Source of the DNA: a virus
Direction: 5' to 3' (one strand)
DNA: 64,000 bases
Virus record (IMG/VR): IMGVR_UViG_3300025383_000018
Span: 19,776-83,775 of that record
Shown: positions 52,248-60,184 of the stretch, one piece after another
Numbering within the stretch: the first letter of the stretch is position 1
Layout of the letters: every line of letters starts with the position of its first letter
Made by a program: the position numbers and the translations under genes
The notes under the pieces: generated by a model
Database searches by the model: none
Seen by the model: the letters and a program-made list of their open reading frames with translations, nothing else
Told to the model about the DNA's origin: nothing

Positions 52248-52646
52248 TTAAGAAACTTCTGAGTAACCGTTGCCCAAATCTTTGCGTTGAACGCCATTTG
52301 GGGGTCTTGGGTTGTTGGCATCATACTGCTCAAATGTTTCCAAAACGACATTTCTGCAGACATCCTGAAACCATTGGTCAACAATTTGGCTGTCGTCCCG
52401 TCCTTTGTAACCAGCACGAATCAATTTAGCCACAAAGAATTCATTCCAATCTAATTCGAATGCACCATTACCAATGTTTTCAGGGTCTAGTTCAACTTGA
52501 ACAACACTGACCCAAGGTTCACCACGCTCAGTAGCCAACTCTTTTTCTGTTTTCTTTTTGGGCCTGGGCTCTTTTGGTTTAACAACTTTGGGTGTTTCTA
52601 CCTTAGGTGGCTCTGGTTTTTTTATAAATTTATCAAATATTCCCAT
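52248..52646 (-). CDS. Conserved hypothetical phage protein
   Basis: 132 residues. The N-terminus is a Pro/Lys-rich linker (about 9-40). The core RGEPWVSVVQVELDPENIGN, then FELDWNEFFVAKLIRAGYKG and QIVDQWFQDV, is a pattern I recall from T4-like aquatic phages. Function unknown. It overlaps the gene at 52633 by 14 bases. Confidence 0.65.
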   Translation of the reverse strand: MGIFDKFIKKPEPPKVETPKVVKPKEPRPKKKTEKELATERGEPWVSVVQVELDPENIGNGAFELDWNEFFVAKLIRAGYKGRDDSQIVDQWFQDVCRNVVLETFEQYDANNPRPPNGVQRKDLGNGYSEVS

Positions 52647-53112
52647 TATTATCTTCCTTGACTTCTATCCACGTGTGATCACCTAACCATTTAACTGCTT
52701 TGAGATATTCCCATTCTGGTGCTGGACCAGTTGACCAATCGTTTGGTCCAGTACTTAATAGTATTGTTTGTTGTTTTTTGTGATCGTATACGATCCAATA
52801 TGTTTGTCCGTGTGCTAGTTGATATTCATATTTAGCTGAATGAACTAGGTCGGTTAAATCCAATCGTTCTTTTATTTCTGCAGCCTGTCGTTGCAATACT
52901 GCTACCAGTTCCATAATACGATTATACTCTTGCTCTGCGTGCATACGTGCCACATTGAGCATTATATCTTTTTGCTTGGTTACCGGCACAAGATCAAACT
53001 TAACACCGCCGGCTTCAGTGCCGTAAGTGCTGATATTGCGATTAAAAAAAGCAACAAGGGTGTTGCCTGTAGTTATATCGTAACTTTCTCTACCCTTGCT
53101 TACATTACTCAT
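52633..53112 (-). CDS. DUF2452-type protein
   Basis: 159 residues. The pattern VKFDLVPVTKQKDIMLNVAR, then MELVAVLQRQAAEIKERLDL and LLSTGPNDWSTGPAPEWEYL, fits the DUF2452 family found in T4-like phages and some bacteria. The function is not known. The central helix is long. It lies between the gene at 53114 and the one at 52248, overlapping the latter. Confidence 0.7.
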   Translation of the reverse strand: MSNVSKGRESYDITTGNTLVAFFNRNISTYGTEAGGVKFDLVPVTKQKDIMLNVARMHAEQEYNRIMELVAVLQRQAAEIKERLDLTDLVHSAKYEYQLAHGQTYWIVYDHKKQQTILLSTGPNDWSTGPAPEWEYLKAVKWLGDHTWIEVKEDNNGNI

Positions 53113-53113
53113 A

Positions 53114-53362
53114 TTATCTTTTTAGTAACCACATCATATGTTCTTTAGCATCGTGCCACCTATATTCCCATATAGGTGATCCGGGACCAGTCCAAGCAGC
53201 ACTACCAACAAATCCTTTTTTAAGCCAAATACGCTTTCGACTTAAATCGCAACGTTGCGGTGTTAGTGCAAAACGTTCTTCCCATTCAGCTCTACGATAA
53301 AAAGCATCGTCTTCGTCAATCCACTGATTCTGGTATCCTACACCCATCATCAGGTGCCCCAC
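53114..53362 (-). CDS. Small hypothetical protein
   Basis: 82 residues, aromatic and charged (RRAEWEERFALTPQRCDLSR, then WEYRWHDAKEHMMWLLKR). It overlaps the queE stop by 13 bases. No family recognised. Confidence 0.5.
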   Translation of the reverse strand: MGHLMMGVGYQNQWIDEDDAFYRRAEWEERFALTPQRCDLSRKRIWLKKGFVGSAAWTGPGSPIWEYRWHDAKEHMMWLLKR

Positions 53363-54198
53363 TCGTTCTTAAACAATGGCACTTGCAATCTATCACTGTA
53401 ACGCCATCCACGCTTCATAGCGGCCAGTGCTACATTCTTTGCGTTTAATGTATAAACACTTTCCACACCACCAACAGGCATTAGATAAATGTGTCCCTTA
53501 AATCCTGCTGAACGAAATGCTCCTACTGCACATTCTGCGTCAGCGATATCTTGTTCAGTTGCAACCACTAATTTAAGGTAAGCAGTACCAACTTGTTCAT
53601 ATTCACATACAACTTCGGGCTTAATAGCATCCTCCCACGATTCTCCACTGGCAGGAAGTTTGGCACTTACACTGAATGTGATTTCTCTATCCCAGTTGGC
53701 AATAGTCCAGTCATCCAAGTAATGTTTGAATTCTGGGGTTAACTTTTGAGTGCCATTGGTTTCAAATGTAATCTCTTTGAGTCCATGCATTTTAGGATGA
53801 TCCAGCAAATCAGGATATTGACGTTGCCAACCTAGCAATGGCTCGCCGCCAGTGATTACAAGATGTTCGTCTTGCCATTCTTTGTAAGGAAGTATATCCA
53901 TAATCGAATTGGCAATTGAATCAGTAGAAAGTAAAGGAGAGAGATGCTTAAAGCGAGGATCCCAACTAGCATAAGAATCACAGCCTGTAGAAACCAAAGG
54001 CAATTCTTTATAATCGTTGTACATTTGCACAACACTTGCAATATCATCTGTTTCATTACTTAGTTCTCCTCTTGGCATTCCAAAGCCAGCGCATTTGAAG
54101 TTACAACCGAATGTACGCAAAAATATAGATGGTACACCCATATAGCGACCTTCTCCCTGCACACTATAAAATAATTCTGAAATTTTAATTTTACTCAT
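53350..54198 (-). CDS. queE: QueE-like 7-carboxy-7-deazaguanine synthase (radical SAM)
   Basis: 282 residues. SVQGEGRYMGVPSIFLRTFG at the start, TGGEPLLGWQ (about 115-124) and FETNGTQKL (about 144-152) are QueE hallmarks. The SAM-cluster motif reads CNFKCAGF: Cys32 and Cys36 are present but the third Cys (position 39) is Phe. An insertion follows with TGCDSYASWD, whose Cys73 may be the third cluster ligand. QueE closes carboxy-tetrahydropterin to CDG. QueD and FolE, encoded nearby on the same strand, supply the two earlier steps. Confidence 0.88.
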   Translation of the reverse strand: MSKIKISELFYSVQGEGRYMGVPSIFLRTFGCNFKCAGFGMPRGELSNETDDIASVVQMYNDYKELPLVSTGCDSYASWDPRFKHLSPLLSTDSIANSIMDILPYKEWQDEHLVITGGEPLLGWQRQYPDLLDHPKMHGLKEITFETNGTQKLTPEFKHYLDDWTIANWDREITFSVSAKLPASGESWEDAIKPEVVCEYEQVGTAYLKLVVATEQDIADAECAVGAFRSAGFKGHIYLMPVGGVESVYTLNAKNVALAAMKRGWRYSDRLQVPLFKNEWGT

Positions 54199-54550
54199 AT
54201 AACTTTGACCATTTTTTTAATTTTTCGATTTTTGATAATTTACCTAGATTTAATTCGTTATATGTAATTACACCTTGTTCTACTAGGATATCAACCATTG
54301 CCAATACATCTGCTACTTCTTTTGCTAAAGTTGCTTTATGCGATAACCCTGTATGATGAGAAGTTGACTCAATACCAAATCGTTGTATCTTGCAGACTTC
54401 CTGTACAACTTCTGCACATTCTTCGGCTAGTATAATTAATGCTTCGGCTACTTTGTCTGTAGAAGAATAGTTTACTGCTACTGGTAAATTTTTTTCTAAT
54501 TCTCGAACAACACGTTTTTCTATATGATTGTTTAATTTTGAAGTTAGCAT
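54191..54550 (-). CDS. MazG-like nucleotide pyrophosphohydrolase
   Basis: 119 residues from ATG 54550, which directly follows the stop of the gene upstream. A GTG at 54577 would add nine residues inside that gene. EALIILAEECAEVVQEVCKI, then ATLAKEVADVLAMVDILVEQ, gives the EExxE...ExxD pattern of all-alpha NTP pyrophosphohydrolases. They hydrolyse nucleoside triphosphates. Phage forms are proposed to alter dNTP pools or host (p)ppGpp. The 3' end overlaps queE by eight bases. Confidence 0.78.
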   Translation of the reverse strand: MLTSKLNNHIEKRVVRELEKNLPVAVNYSSTDKVAEALIILAEECAEVVQEVCKIQRFGIESTSHHTGLSHKATLAKEVADVLAMVDILVEQGVITYNELNLGKLSKIEKLKKWSKLYE

Positions 54551-54551
54551 T

Positions 54552-54731
54552 TTATTGATTCCAATGTCGAATAACACCTGCTACGATAAAGCAGTTTGTA
54601 ATGATATATGATAACACAATTGCAGTACGAATGCAAGCAATACGGTCAGCTTCTTTGTCCGTATCACCTGCTTTTTCACCTAACGATTTTGCCCAAAGGC
54701 GCCAAACTTGTTTAATGATTTCTTTTACCAT
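54552..54731 (-). CDS. Small membrane protein
   Basis: 59 residues from ATG 54731. The N-terminal half is charged (VWRLWAKSLGEKAGDTDKEA) and the C-terminal half is a single transmembrane helix (IVLSYIITNCFIVAGVI). This pattern, WAKSLGEK followed by DKEAD and a hydrophobic stretch, is repeated in small proteins of T4-like aquatic phages. The role is unknown. The 5' end overlaps the cupin gene by 20 bases. Confidence 0.6.
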   Translation of the reverse strand: MVKEIIKQVWRLWAKSLGEKAGDTDKEADRIACIRTAIVLSYIITNCFIVAGVIRHWNQ

Positions 54732-55053
54732 CAAATACACAGTTGAATAGTAAATTGATGTCGCCGTCGTTGATCACACGATGAAATGCCCCGTCAGGGA
54801 TTAGTACAATATCTCCTGCACTGACTCTAAAGGGCTCATCTGTTTCATCTCCCACAATCATTTGGCCGTGTCCCAAAACAAAAATATAAATTTCTTCTTG
54901 CCCGGGGTGACGATGCCCACGTGTACTCATACCTCTATGTAAATTAGTAGAGCTCAACACAAGGTTTTTTAATGTTTTATTATCTTTGAGTGTATAAGTT
55001 TCGTTATCTTTGATAACTTCTCCGCCCACGTTATTAATATGGTATTTGATCAT
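54712..55053 (-). CDS. Cupin-domain protein
   Basis: 113 residues forming one cupin barrel: motif 1 is TRGHRHPGQEEIYIFVLGHG (about 44-63) and motif 2 is LIPDGAFHRVIN (about 83-94). The His/His/Glu/His set can bind a metal. Small cupins bind sugars or act in sugar-nucleotide metabolism, but the substrate cannot be read here. The start overlaps the queD stop by four bases. Confidence 0.75.
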   Translation of the reverse strand: MIKYHINNVGGEVIKDNETYTLKDNKTLKNLVLSSTNLHRGMSTRGHRHPGQEEIYIFVLGHGQMIVGDETDEPFRVSAGDIVLIPDGAFHRVINDGDINLLFNCVFDGKRNH

Positions 55054-55547
55054 ACAAATAAATCCTCATTCCATTCTCTATGACCTTCTCTGAATGCCAT
55101 ATTAGCTTGTGTTTCTCTTACTTCAACTCTATAGCACCAAAGTCTTTCTGCTTCACCTGGGCCCCACATATCAGGAATGTAAACACTGTTGACATACTTG
55201 TAAAGCATATCAGCCAGTCCCTCGCAACCAAGTTTTGGTAAAATAGTTAGTTTTGCTAACCCCTTTGATTCTAGTAACTTGTATGTTTCCATTTCTGGTT
55301 CATCTTCTGCTACTAGCAGCGTATGATCAAATTGACTCTCTAATATTTTCTTTAGTTCTTTTAAGCCGCCGTAATCGGCAACCCAATTGCGAACATCTAG
55401 TTGGTCAGTACCAAAATAAAATTTCATACTAAAACTGTATCCGTGAATAGTATTGCAATGACTGTCTGCACGCCATTGTCTGTAAGCGCAAGGAAATGCG
55501 TCCACATATTCTTTTGTTGAGGTATATTTGTAAGTTACGGGTGTCAT
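55050..55547 (-). CDS. queD: QueD-like 6-carboxy-tetrahydropterin synthase
   Basis: 165 residues of the T-fold PTPS/QueD family. Zinc ligands would be His30 and His35 of DSHCNTIHGYS and a further His, although the usual HGH is HGY here. The catalytic Cys is probably Cys20 in DAFPCAYR. ADYGGLKELKKILESQFDHT carries the Asp and the Asp-His pair. It makes carboxy-tetrahydropterin from the FolE product for QueE. It has its own upstream promoter-like region. Confidence 0.85.
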   Translation of the reverse strand: MTPVTYKYTSTKEYVDAFPCAYRQWRADSHCNTIHGYSFSMKFYFGTDQLDVRNWVADYGGLKELKKILESQFDHTLLVAEDEPEMETYKLLESKGLAKLTILPKLGCEGLADMLYKYVNSVYIPDMWGPGEAERLWCYRVEVRETQANMAFREGHREWNEDLFV

Positions 55548-55658
55548 GCTTTTCTCCTATGTTAATTGTAGCATAGGCAGCAGAATTTGTATAGCGGGAT
55601 GATGCTCAAAGGCCGCTTGTGTATTTATCTTGTTTTTATGCAGGCTATAGTGGTTATA
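55548..55658 (-). promoter_or_regulatory. 111-base leader with promoter for the queD operon
   Basis: The gap before queD holds a sigma70-like TATACA (55593-55588), a 17-base spacer and TACAAT (55570-55565), then AGGAGA and the ATG. A GATAAATA late-like box (55621-55628) lies further upstream. No other feature is seen. Confidence 0.5.
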
Positions 55659-56111
55659 TTATTTTGCTCTGGCTGAGAGATATTGTTCGTGTTGTATCCA
55701 CCCTTTGCGAGTTAAGAATCCCCATTCGCGTTGTTTTGGGCCAGGCATAAACAATGTCCAAGTTTCTACATTGGCGTCAATTTCGATACGATGATAGCTT
55801 TTGGCACCACAAATTCTAAAACTACCAGGACCACGCCATACTGCTATTTCGCCTATTTTTTGTCCAAGATTATTAAACTGTGGCAACCATTCGTAGTAGC
55901 CGCCTTTAAGGATAAGGGTAGCATAAGGCCAAGGATGATCGTGTACATCATCAGGATCTGATTTAAGAAACCTGTGCACAAATACATTAAAGGGAAACCA
56001 AGTGCGTTCTTTAAGGAATACATAATATCTTTCTAAGTAAGGTTCATCGTCAATTCGGTCCATAATTATTCTTTTACGTCCTAATCTTTCGAGTAACTTT
56101 AGCAAGACCAT
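55659..56111 (-). CDS. Cupin-like conserved phage protein
   Basis: 150 residues. VFVHRFLKSDPDDVHDHPWP, then YATLILKGGYYEWLP and RGPGSFRICGAKSYHRIEID, is a beta-barrel pattern with HDH that resembles cupins. I recall similar proteins in T4-like phages near nucleotide or sugar genes. The substrate is unknown. Confidence 0.65.
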   Translation of the reverse strand: MVLLKLLERLGRKRIIMDRIDDEPYLERYYVFLKERTWFPFNVFVHRFLKSDPDDVHDHPWPYATLILKGGYYEWLPQFNNLGQKIGEIAVWRGPGSFRICGAKSYHRIEIDANVETWTLFMPGPKQREWGFLTRKGWIQHEQYLSARAK

Positions 56112-56123
56112 AATGATTTCCTT

Positions 56124-56405
56124 TTACATTCTTAAAATTTCTAAACTAACTAAATCTGCAACCGCTTTACTGAGATCATCGTTTTCATGGATAACGTGCA
56201 GAACATCGTGTTGCTCATCTTTAGCATGATCGTAAGTTCTAATACTAACAATAGTGCCTCCACGAGCAGGTGTAAGTTCAAATCTAATACGCCCGTCAAT
56301 ATCATGACGAGAAATTGAGTATTTCGCTGAAGATTCTAGTTCGATGCTATTTTTTGAGCTACTAAGTAACCAATTGCCAAGTTTTCTTTTAATACTATCA
56401 AACAT
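56124..56405 (-). CDS. Conserved small phage protein
   Basis: 93 residues from ATG 56405 (MFDSIKRKLGNWLLSSSKNS), with AAGG upstream. A frame opening at 56456 would lie inside the neighbouring gene. The body FELTPARGGTIVSIRTYDHA, followed by VLHVIHENDD, is the pattern of a small family in T4-like aquatic phages. The function is unknown. Confidence 0.6.
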   Translation of the reverse strand: MFDSIKRKLGNWLLSSSKNSIELESSAKYSISRHDIDGRIRFELTPARGGTIVSIRTYDHAKDEQHDVLHVIHENDDLSKAVADLVSLEILRM

Positions 56406-56412
56406 TTTATTT

Positions 56413-56808
56413 TTACCTTGTTGGTGGATATATTTCGATACCTTGGTCTTCTTCATTGACCAATGCTATTATAACTTTTAATTTGTCTTCTGCATCTTTT
56501 ACAGAGTCTAAAGCATCTTGAACTGCTGGATGTTTCGTCGCCAATTCTTTTGCTTCTTGTTCTTGGGTCATTTTTTCGAAGGCCCATTTTAACACAGCAT
56601 CAGCTTTATGAGTAACATCTATCGTAGCATAACTGTCATACAAAGGACGCCAACTGTTGCCATCGTTGACTTCAAAATGGTCGCCAGTATATCGAACCTG
56701 CCCAGCTAGGCCTTGCTGTAACTTGTAGTTGTCTATGTAGATTGAGGCACCGGTGCCAGAGCCAGCTATATTCAACCAATCGCCGCTGCTACTAAGGCTT
56801 TTAATCAT
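56413..56808 (-). CDS. Conserved hypothetical phage protein
   Basis: 131 residues. The first half is beta-rich (GLAGQVRYTGDHFEVNDGNS, then WRPLYDSYATIDVT), the second half helical (AVLKWAFEKMTQEQEAKELA). The pattern GQVRY...F.V.DG.SW recurs in T4-like aquatic phages. A virion or replication role cannot be read. It overlaps the next upstream gene by eight bases. Confidence 0.6.
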   Translation of the reverse strand: MIKSLSSSGDWLNIAGSGTGASIYIDNYKLQQGLAGQVRYTGDHFEVNDGNSWRPLYDSYATIDVTHKADAVLKWAFEKMTQEQEAKELATKHPAVQDALDSVKDAEDKLKVIIALVNEEDQGIEIYPPTR

Positions 56809-57037
56809 TATGATTCTCTTGCCCGCTTAAAAACTCATCAACCATTGACTCTGCAGATTCTTGACTTTCTGCAAGTACTTCGAAAGTTCCTGTACCATTT
56901 TTAATATGAATATCAAAAGGTGCAACACCTTTTGGTAACCATTTTTTGGACATCTGTCTTTTGACTGTATACATTTTTACATTAGGATTTCTAAGTTTTT
57001 TTATTAGATCATCGCTTATTGCTTTAGCTGTGCTCAT
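56801..57037 (-). CDS. Hypothetical small protein
   Basis: 78 residues. Basic start, then KKWLPKGVAPFDIHIKNGTG, and an acidic C-terminal helix. No family recognised. It overlaps both neighbours by a few bases, as usual in this operon. Confidence 0.5.
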   Translation of the reverse strand: MSTAKAISDDLIKKLRNPNVKMYTVKRQMSKKWLPKGVAPFDIHIKNGTGTFEVLAESQESAESMVDEFLSGQENHND

Positions 57038-57218
57038 CTACGTTCTCCCACGGTTTATCATTTCCTGCCCAATCTTGTGTATCGATACTCCACGTCATCA
57101 ATTGATTGTACACAGGATATAACCAATCCCAATCAAAACGACTCATTGGAAAACTTATCCAGTGTCCTAAGTAGTATAACACTTCGCTGACTATTCTTGC
57201 AAATGCTTTTTTAATCAT
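57024..57218 (-). CDS. Small hydrophobic phage protein
   Basis: 64 residues. The N-terminal AFARIVSEVLYYLGHWISFP is amphipathic or membrane-associated, followed by an aromatic stretch (FDWDWLYPVYNQLMTW). This is a recurring small protein type in T4-like aquatic phages without known role. Confidence 0.55.
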   Translation of the reverse strand: MIKKAFARIVSEVLYYLGHWISFPMSRFDWDWLYPVYNQLMTWSIDTQDWAGNDKPWENVDEHS

Positions 57219-57683
57219 TTAATTGATTTTGTTTTTAATTTTATTATATTCAGTTTCGTTATACGAATAGATTTCATCCAACAATTTTTCTTTTTCTTTT
57301 GAATTATGCCATTCGTTTTCTTTTGCAAAATAAGCTTCTCGATATTTTTTATATACAGAATCAGACATTGATCCGTACTTTTTATTTTGAATGTCTTGAT
57401 AAAGCTCGGTGATGTTTTCTTCAGCTATATCTATTAAAGATTTTGGAGCTTTTAATTTTTCTAAATTCTGTTTGTTATTCAACCATTTATCAAAATTTTC
57501 GTTTAATTCGATTAGCGTTGGTAAAGGTGGATTGTTATAATAGTGGCCCATAAATTTTTTCATGGCATCTTCTAATATACTTTCTCCTCTCTCAGTGAGC
57601 ACATCGTATAATTGTTGATCTAGCAAATATAATTTATAATCTTCGGAATTAGGTCCGACTCCTAAATGGGCTAATGGTCTCAT
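57219..57683 (-). CDS. Hypothetical helical protein
   Basis: 154 residues, mostly charged helices (SLIDIAEENITELYQDIQNK, YKKYREAYFAKENEWHNSKE) with many Lys/Glu/Asn/Tyr. The start overlaps the folE stop by four bases. It is more AT-rich than its neighbours, which might mean a later acquisition. Function not recognised. Confidence 0.5.
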   Translation of the reverse strand: MRPLAHLGVGPNSEDYKLYLLDQQLYDVLTERGESILEDAMKKFMGHYYNNPPLPTLIELNENFDKWLNNKQNLEKLKAPKSLIDIAEENITELYQDIQNKKYGSMSDSVYKKYREAYFAKENEWHNSKEKEKLLDEIYSYNETEYNKIKNKIN

Positions 57684-58420
57684 CTTGGGGCAAAGTCCTG
57701 TTGTAGTTTAATATTATCAAAAAACTCTTTCTTAGTACCAGAGTCATCTTTGAATGCACCTTTAAGCACAGATGTTTGTGTTAAACTACTGTGTGCCATA
57801 ATGCCTCGATTCTCGCAACATCCGTGTGTCATTTGAACATAAACACCAATATCATTTGCACCAGTGGCTCGACCTATTTCTTTAGCAATTTCATTACAAA
57901 GCTCCTCCTGGAGAGTGCCTCGTCTTGCACACCACTGTGCAATTCTGGAATACTTAGATAAGCCAATAAGTTTATTGGCAGCAATAATACCAATATAAGC
58001 CACACCAGCCACAGGTTGGTGATGATGACTGCACATACTACGCAGTTCACTGCGAACAACAAGCATACCTTCGTAACGGTCTTGCGAATCATTTGGGAAC
58101 GCTGTTGCGTCCGGGGCTGGATCATATCTTCCACTCATCACCTCATTAATGTACATTTTTGCCAGTCGTCGAGCAGTACCTTTACTACTAGGATCGGTAT
58201 CTGTGTCGATCAGTAAAGTTTTCAGTACTTGCTCAAATGCTTCAGTTGCTTCTTCTATTAGGCGTTCTTTATCATCTTCGCTTAGATATTCACTAATGTT
58301 ATCGTTAGCCCAAAAGCGTTTGCCTTCTCGTTTCATCTTAAAACGAAGAACATCTGCTAAACTAGATTCTTCATAGCCGCCTTCGTCTATGTTGTCGTAT
58401 GATACTGGTTTTAATTTCAT
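57680..58420 (-). CDS. folE: GTP cyclohydrolase I
   Basis: 246 residues. The zinc site uses Cys130 and His133 in MCSHHHQPV and Cys201 (or 202) in THGCCENRG, in the positions of E. coli Cys110, His113 and Cys181. Between them LIGLSKYSRIAQWCARRGTL is the family's conserved helix region. It opens GTP to dihydroneopterin triphosphate, the first step of the 7-deazaguanine pathway. With QueD and QueE it yields CDG. SD AGGA is upstream. Confidence 0.93.
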   Translation of the reverse strand: MKLKPVSYDNIDEGGYEESSLADVLRFKMKREGKRFWANDNISEYLSEDDKERLIEEATEAFEQVLKTLLIDTDTDPSSKGTARRLAKMYINEVMSGRYDPAPDATAFPNDSQDRYEGMLVVRSELRSMCSHHHQPVAGVAYIGIIAANKLIGLSKYSRIAQWCARRGTLQEELCNEIAKEIGRATGANDIGVYVQMTHGCCENRGIMAHSSLTQTSVLKGAFKDDSGTKKEFFDNIKLQQDFAPR

Positions 58421-58440
58421 ATAGTTCCTAACTTTGTTTA

Positions 58441-59511
58441 TTATAACTTATTTAGAAAATTATTGCAACTGAAAAAGTTTTCAATTAGCGCAACAGTTTG
58501 TTGTTTTAATTTGGGCAAAAAGTGGGGATAGTTATCCATATATTGGATAATCTTCTCACAAAGTTCTGGACAATGCGCTTCGTATGCTTCGAAACTTTCT
58601 GTCCATTCGCTTGGGTATTTGAATGTATCGTAATACATTTCACTATAGCTAAGTCTATCTGGAACCATAGGGATAGCATCTACTAGCGAACCTTCGTAGC
58701 AACCAATTCCCAGTGTTTCTTGTAAACTACAACTAAAAACCAATTTGGATTCGCCCAATAATCGATGATATTGATCTTTGGTTAACTGTTGATCCTGACA
58801 TACCACAAACTCGTATTGTGGCAAGTGAGTGGCCAAATCTCTAAAAATTTCCACTTGCTTCTCGGGAGCAATACGATGTGGAAACAGTACAAGATCTCGC
58901 TTGGTCATATTTTTATATGCAGACAATGTATCGTCCATATACTCCATCGGCCAACCTGTGCGAACAATTTTTCCAATCTCTTTGAAACCTTCAATTGTTT
59001 GCGGCATTACGATATGTAATAGATTTTTACAAAACATATCGATGTGAAAGTCTGTGGCAAAGTAGTTGTGATCAAACGCTTCAAAGAAACTTTTTTCAGC
59101 AAATCTAACCCAAGGTTTATCTCCGACTAATCGTCCTAAAAAGTCTTGAGGATCATAACTGCCAGCGTGCCAAAGTCCGTGTGTAGTTACTGGGATTCCC
59201 AACAACTCACTCATATACTTTAGGTTTATGATACCAGGATGCCAGGCATCAGTAAAGATAAAATGATCGCCAGCCTGGACGGCTCCTGTACAAAAAAGTC
59301 TTCCAAGTTGTTCAACTTGGCTTGCCTTATAGATATTAGTGCCCCCAAAATTGAGAAATGCACCAGGAGTAGTGGCGCTAGGAATATCTCTAGGGCCCGA
59401 TATAATCGTGACATTGTGTCCTGCCTTTGTAAGTAAATCAGGTATATGAGTCTTCCATTGACCCGTATACCTTGTTTCTACCGCTTCTAAATCAACTAAG
59501 AAGATGGTCAT
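58441..59511 (-). CDS. Glycosyltransferase (GT-B fold, family 4-like)
   Basis: 356 residues. The N-terminus (TIFLVDLEAVETRYTGQWKT, LLTKAGHNVTIISGP) is a GT-B donor-free domain. In the C-terminal half LVLFPHRIAPEKQVEIFRDL corresponds to the usual NRL.PEK start, and LQETLGIGCYEGSLVDAIPM is the EX7E-type nucleotide-sugar binding motif (about 264-283). The sugar donor and acceptor are unknown. In T4-like phages such enzymes may glucosylate modified DNA bases or act on the host envelope. It lies just upstream of folE in the operon. Confidence 0.78.
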   Translation of the reverse strand: MTIFLVDLEAVETRYTGQWKTHIPDLLTKAGHNVTIISGPRDIPSATTPGAFLNFGGTNIYKASQVEQLGRLFCTGAVQAGDHFIFTDAWHPGIINLKYMSELLGIPVTTHGLWHAGSYDPQDFLGRLVGDKPWVRFAEKSFFEAFDHNYFATDFHIDMFCKNLLHIVMPQTIEGFKEIGKIVRTGWPMEYMDDTLSAYKNMTKRDLVLFPHRIAPEKQVEIFRDLATHLPQYEFVVCQDQQLTKDQYHRLLGESKLVFSCSLQETLGIGCYEGSLVDAIPMVPDRLSYSEMYYDTFKYPSEWTESFEAYEAHCPELCEKIIQYMDNYPHFLPKLKQQTVALIENFFSCNNFLNKL

Positions 59512-59512
59512 A

Positions 59513-59722
59513 TTATCTCTGATTGTTGTACTCTGCTTGTTTATTCATATAGTGCCTGTAACGCTCGTACTTGCGATATTGGTCACTGCGATATAAATCT
59601 TTCTCATCGTACTTCAACATATTCATTCTACAAAAATCTTTGTAGCCTTCCAAGTCATCAAACAGTCTATCGACTTCGGGTTTCATTCTTAGATATTTTT
59701 CAAGCCATTTTGGTTGTGACAT
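59513..59722 (-). CDS. Small conserved phage protein
   Basis: 69 residues, charged and aromatic (PKWLEKYLRMKPEVDRLFDD, then FCRMNMLKYDEKDLYRSDQY). I recall short proteins with WLEKYLRMKPEV in T4-like aquatic phages. The function is unknown. It is one base from the glycosyltransferase start. Confidence 0.65.
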   Translation of the reverse strand: MSQPKWLEKYLRMKPEVDRLFDDLEGYKDFCRMNMLKYDEKDLYRSDQYRKYERYRHYMNKQAEYNNQR

Positions 59723-59737
59723 TTGTTTTCCTTATTA

Positions 59738-60184
59738 TTAAATAACAACTGATAAATCGGGTCTTGTGGTATTGTATTTGATTACCGCACCATTTTCGCC
59801 GTCTTCGCTAACTTCGATCCAAACTGTACGGTTAGGATACTTAGCAGCGATCTGTAAGTAAAGATCATCACTGATCATTTCGCAACTTTTATAATCTAAT
59901 TCCAATGTACCATTAGAGTATAAGTGTTCTAACCAGCGTTTGAACTGTATAAATTCAATATCGCGGTCATTATGAGTAACACTAATATAGACTCTGAAGT
60001 GGAAAATGTGACGATGCGGAGTGCCAAGAAAACTAACATCATACATATCTCCTGTAGCCAACATTGGATCTGTGGCAGCTGCTGGATAGCAGTGAATGCC
60101 TTCCTTTTGGAATGTAACTGAGATCATACGATCTGCAGCCGCCATAATTCTATCTATTTGTGCACGTTGATCTTGATTAATCAT
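59738..60184 (-). CDS. Conserved protein, possibly T-fold (QueD/QueF-like)
   Basis: 148 residues. LGTPHRHIFHFRVYISVTHN, then DIEFIQFKRWLEHLY, ELDYKSCEMISDDLYLQIAA and RTVWIEVSEDGENGA follow the order of elements in T-fold pterin/deazaguanine enzymes: His-rich strand, Asp/Glu helix, LD-x-x-S/C...Cys region and a closing strand with Glu. This match is by eye only. If right, it could be another deazaguanine-pathway enzyme. Otherwise it is an uncharacterised family conserved in T4-like phages. The start overlaps the next gene's stop by four bases. Confidence 0.55.
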   Translation of the reverse strand: MINQDQRAQIDRIMAAADRMISVTFQKEGIHCYPAAATDPMLATGDMYDVSFLGTPHRHIFHFRVYISVTHNDRDIEFIQFKRWLEHLYSNGTLELDYKSCEMISDDLYLQIAAKYPNRTVWIEVSEDGENGAVIKYNTTRPDLSVVI

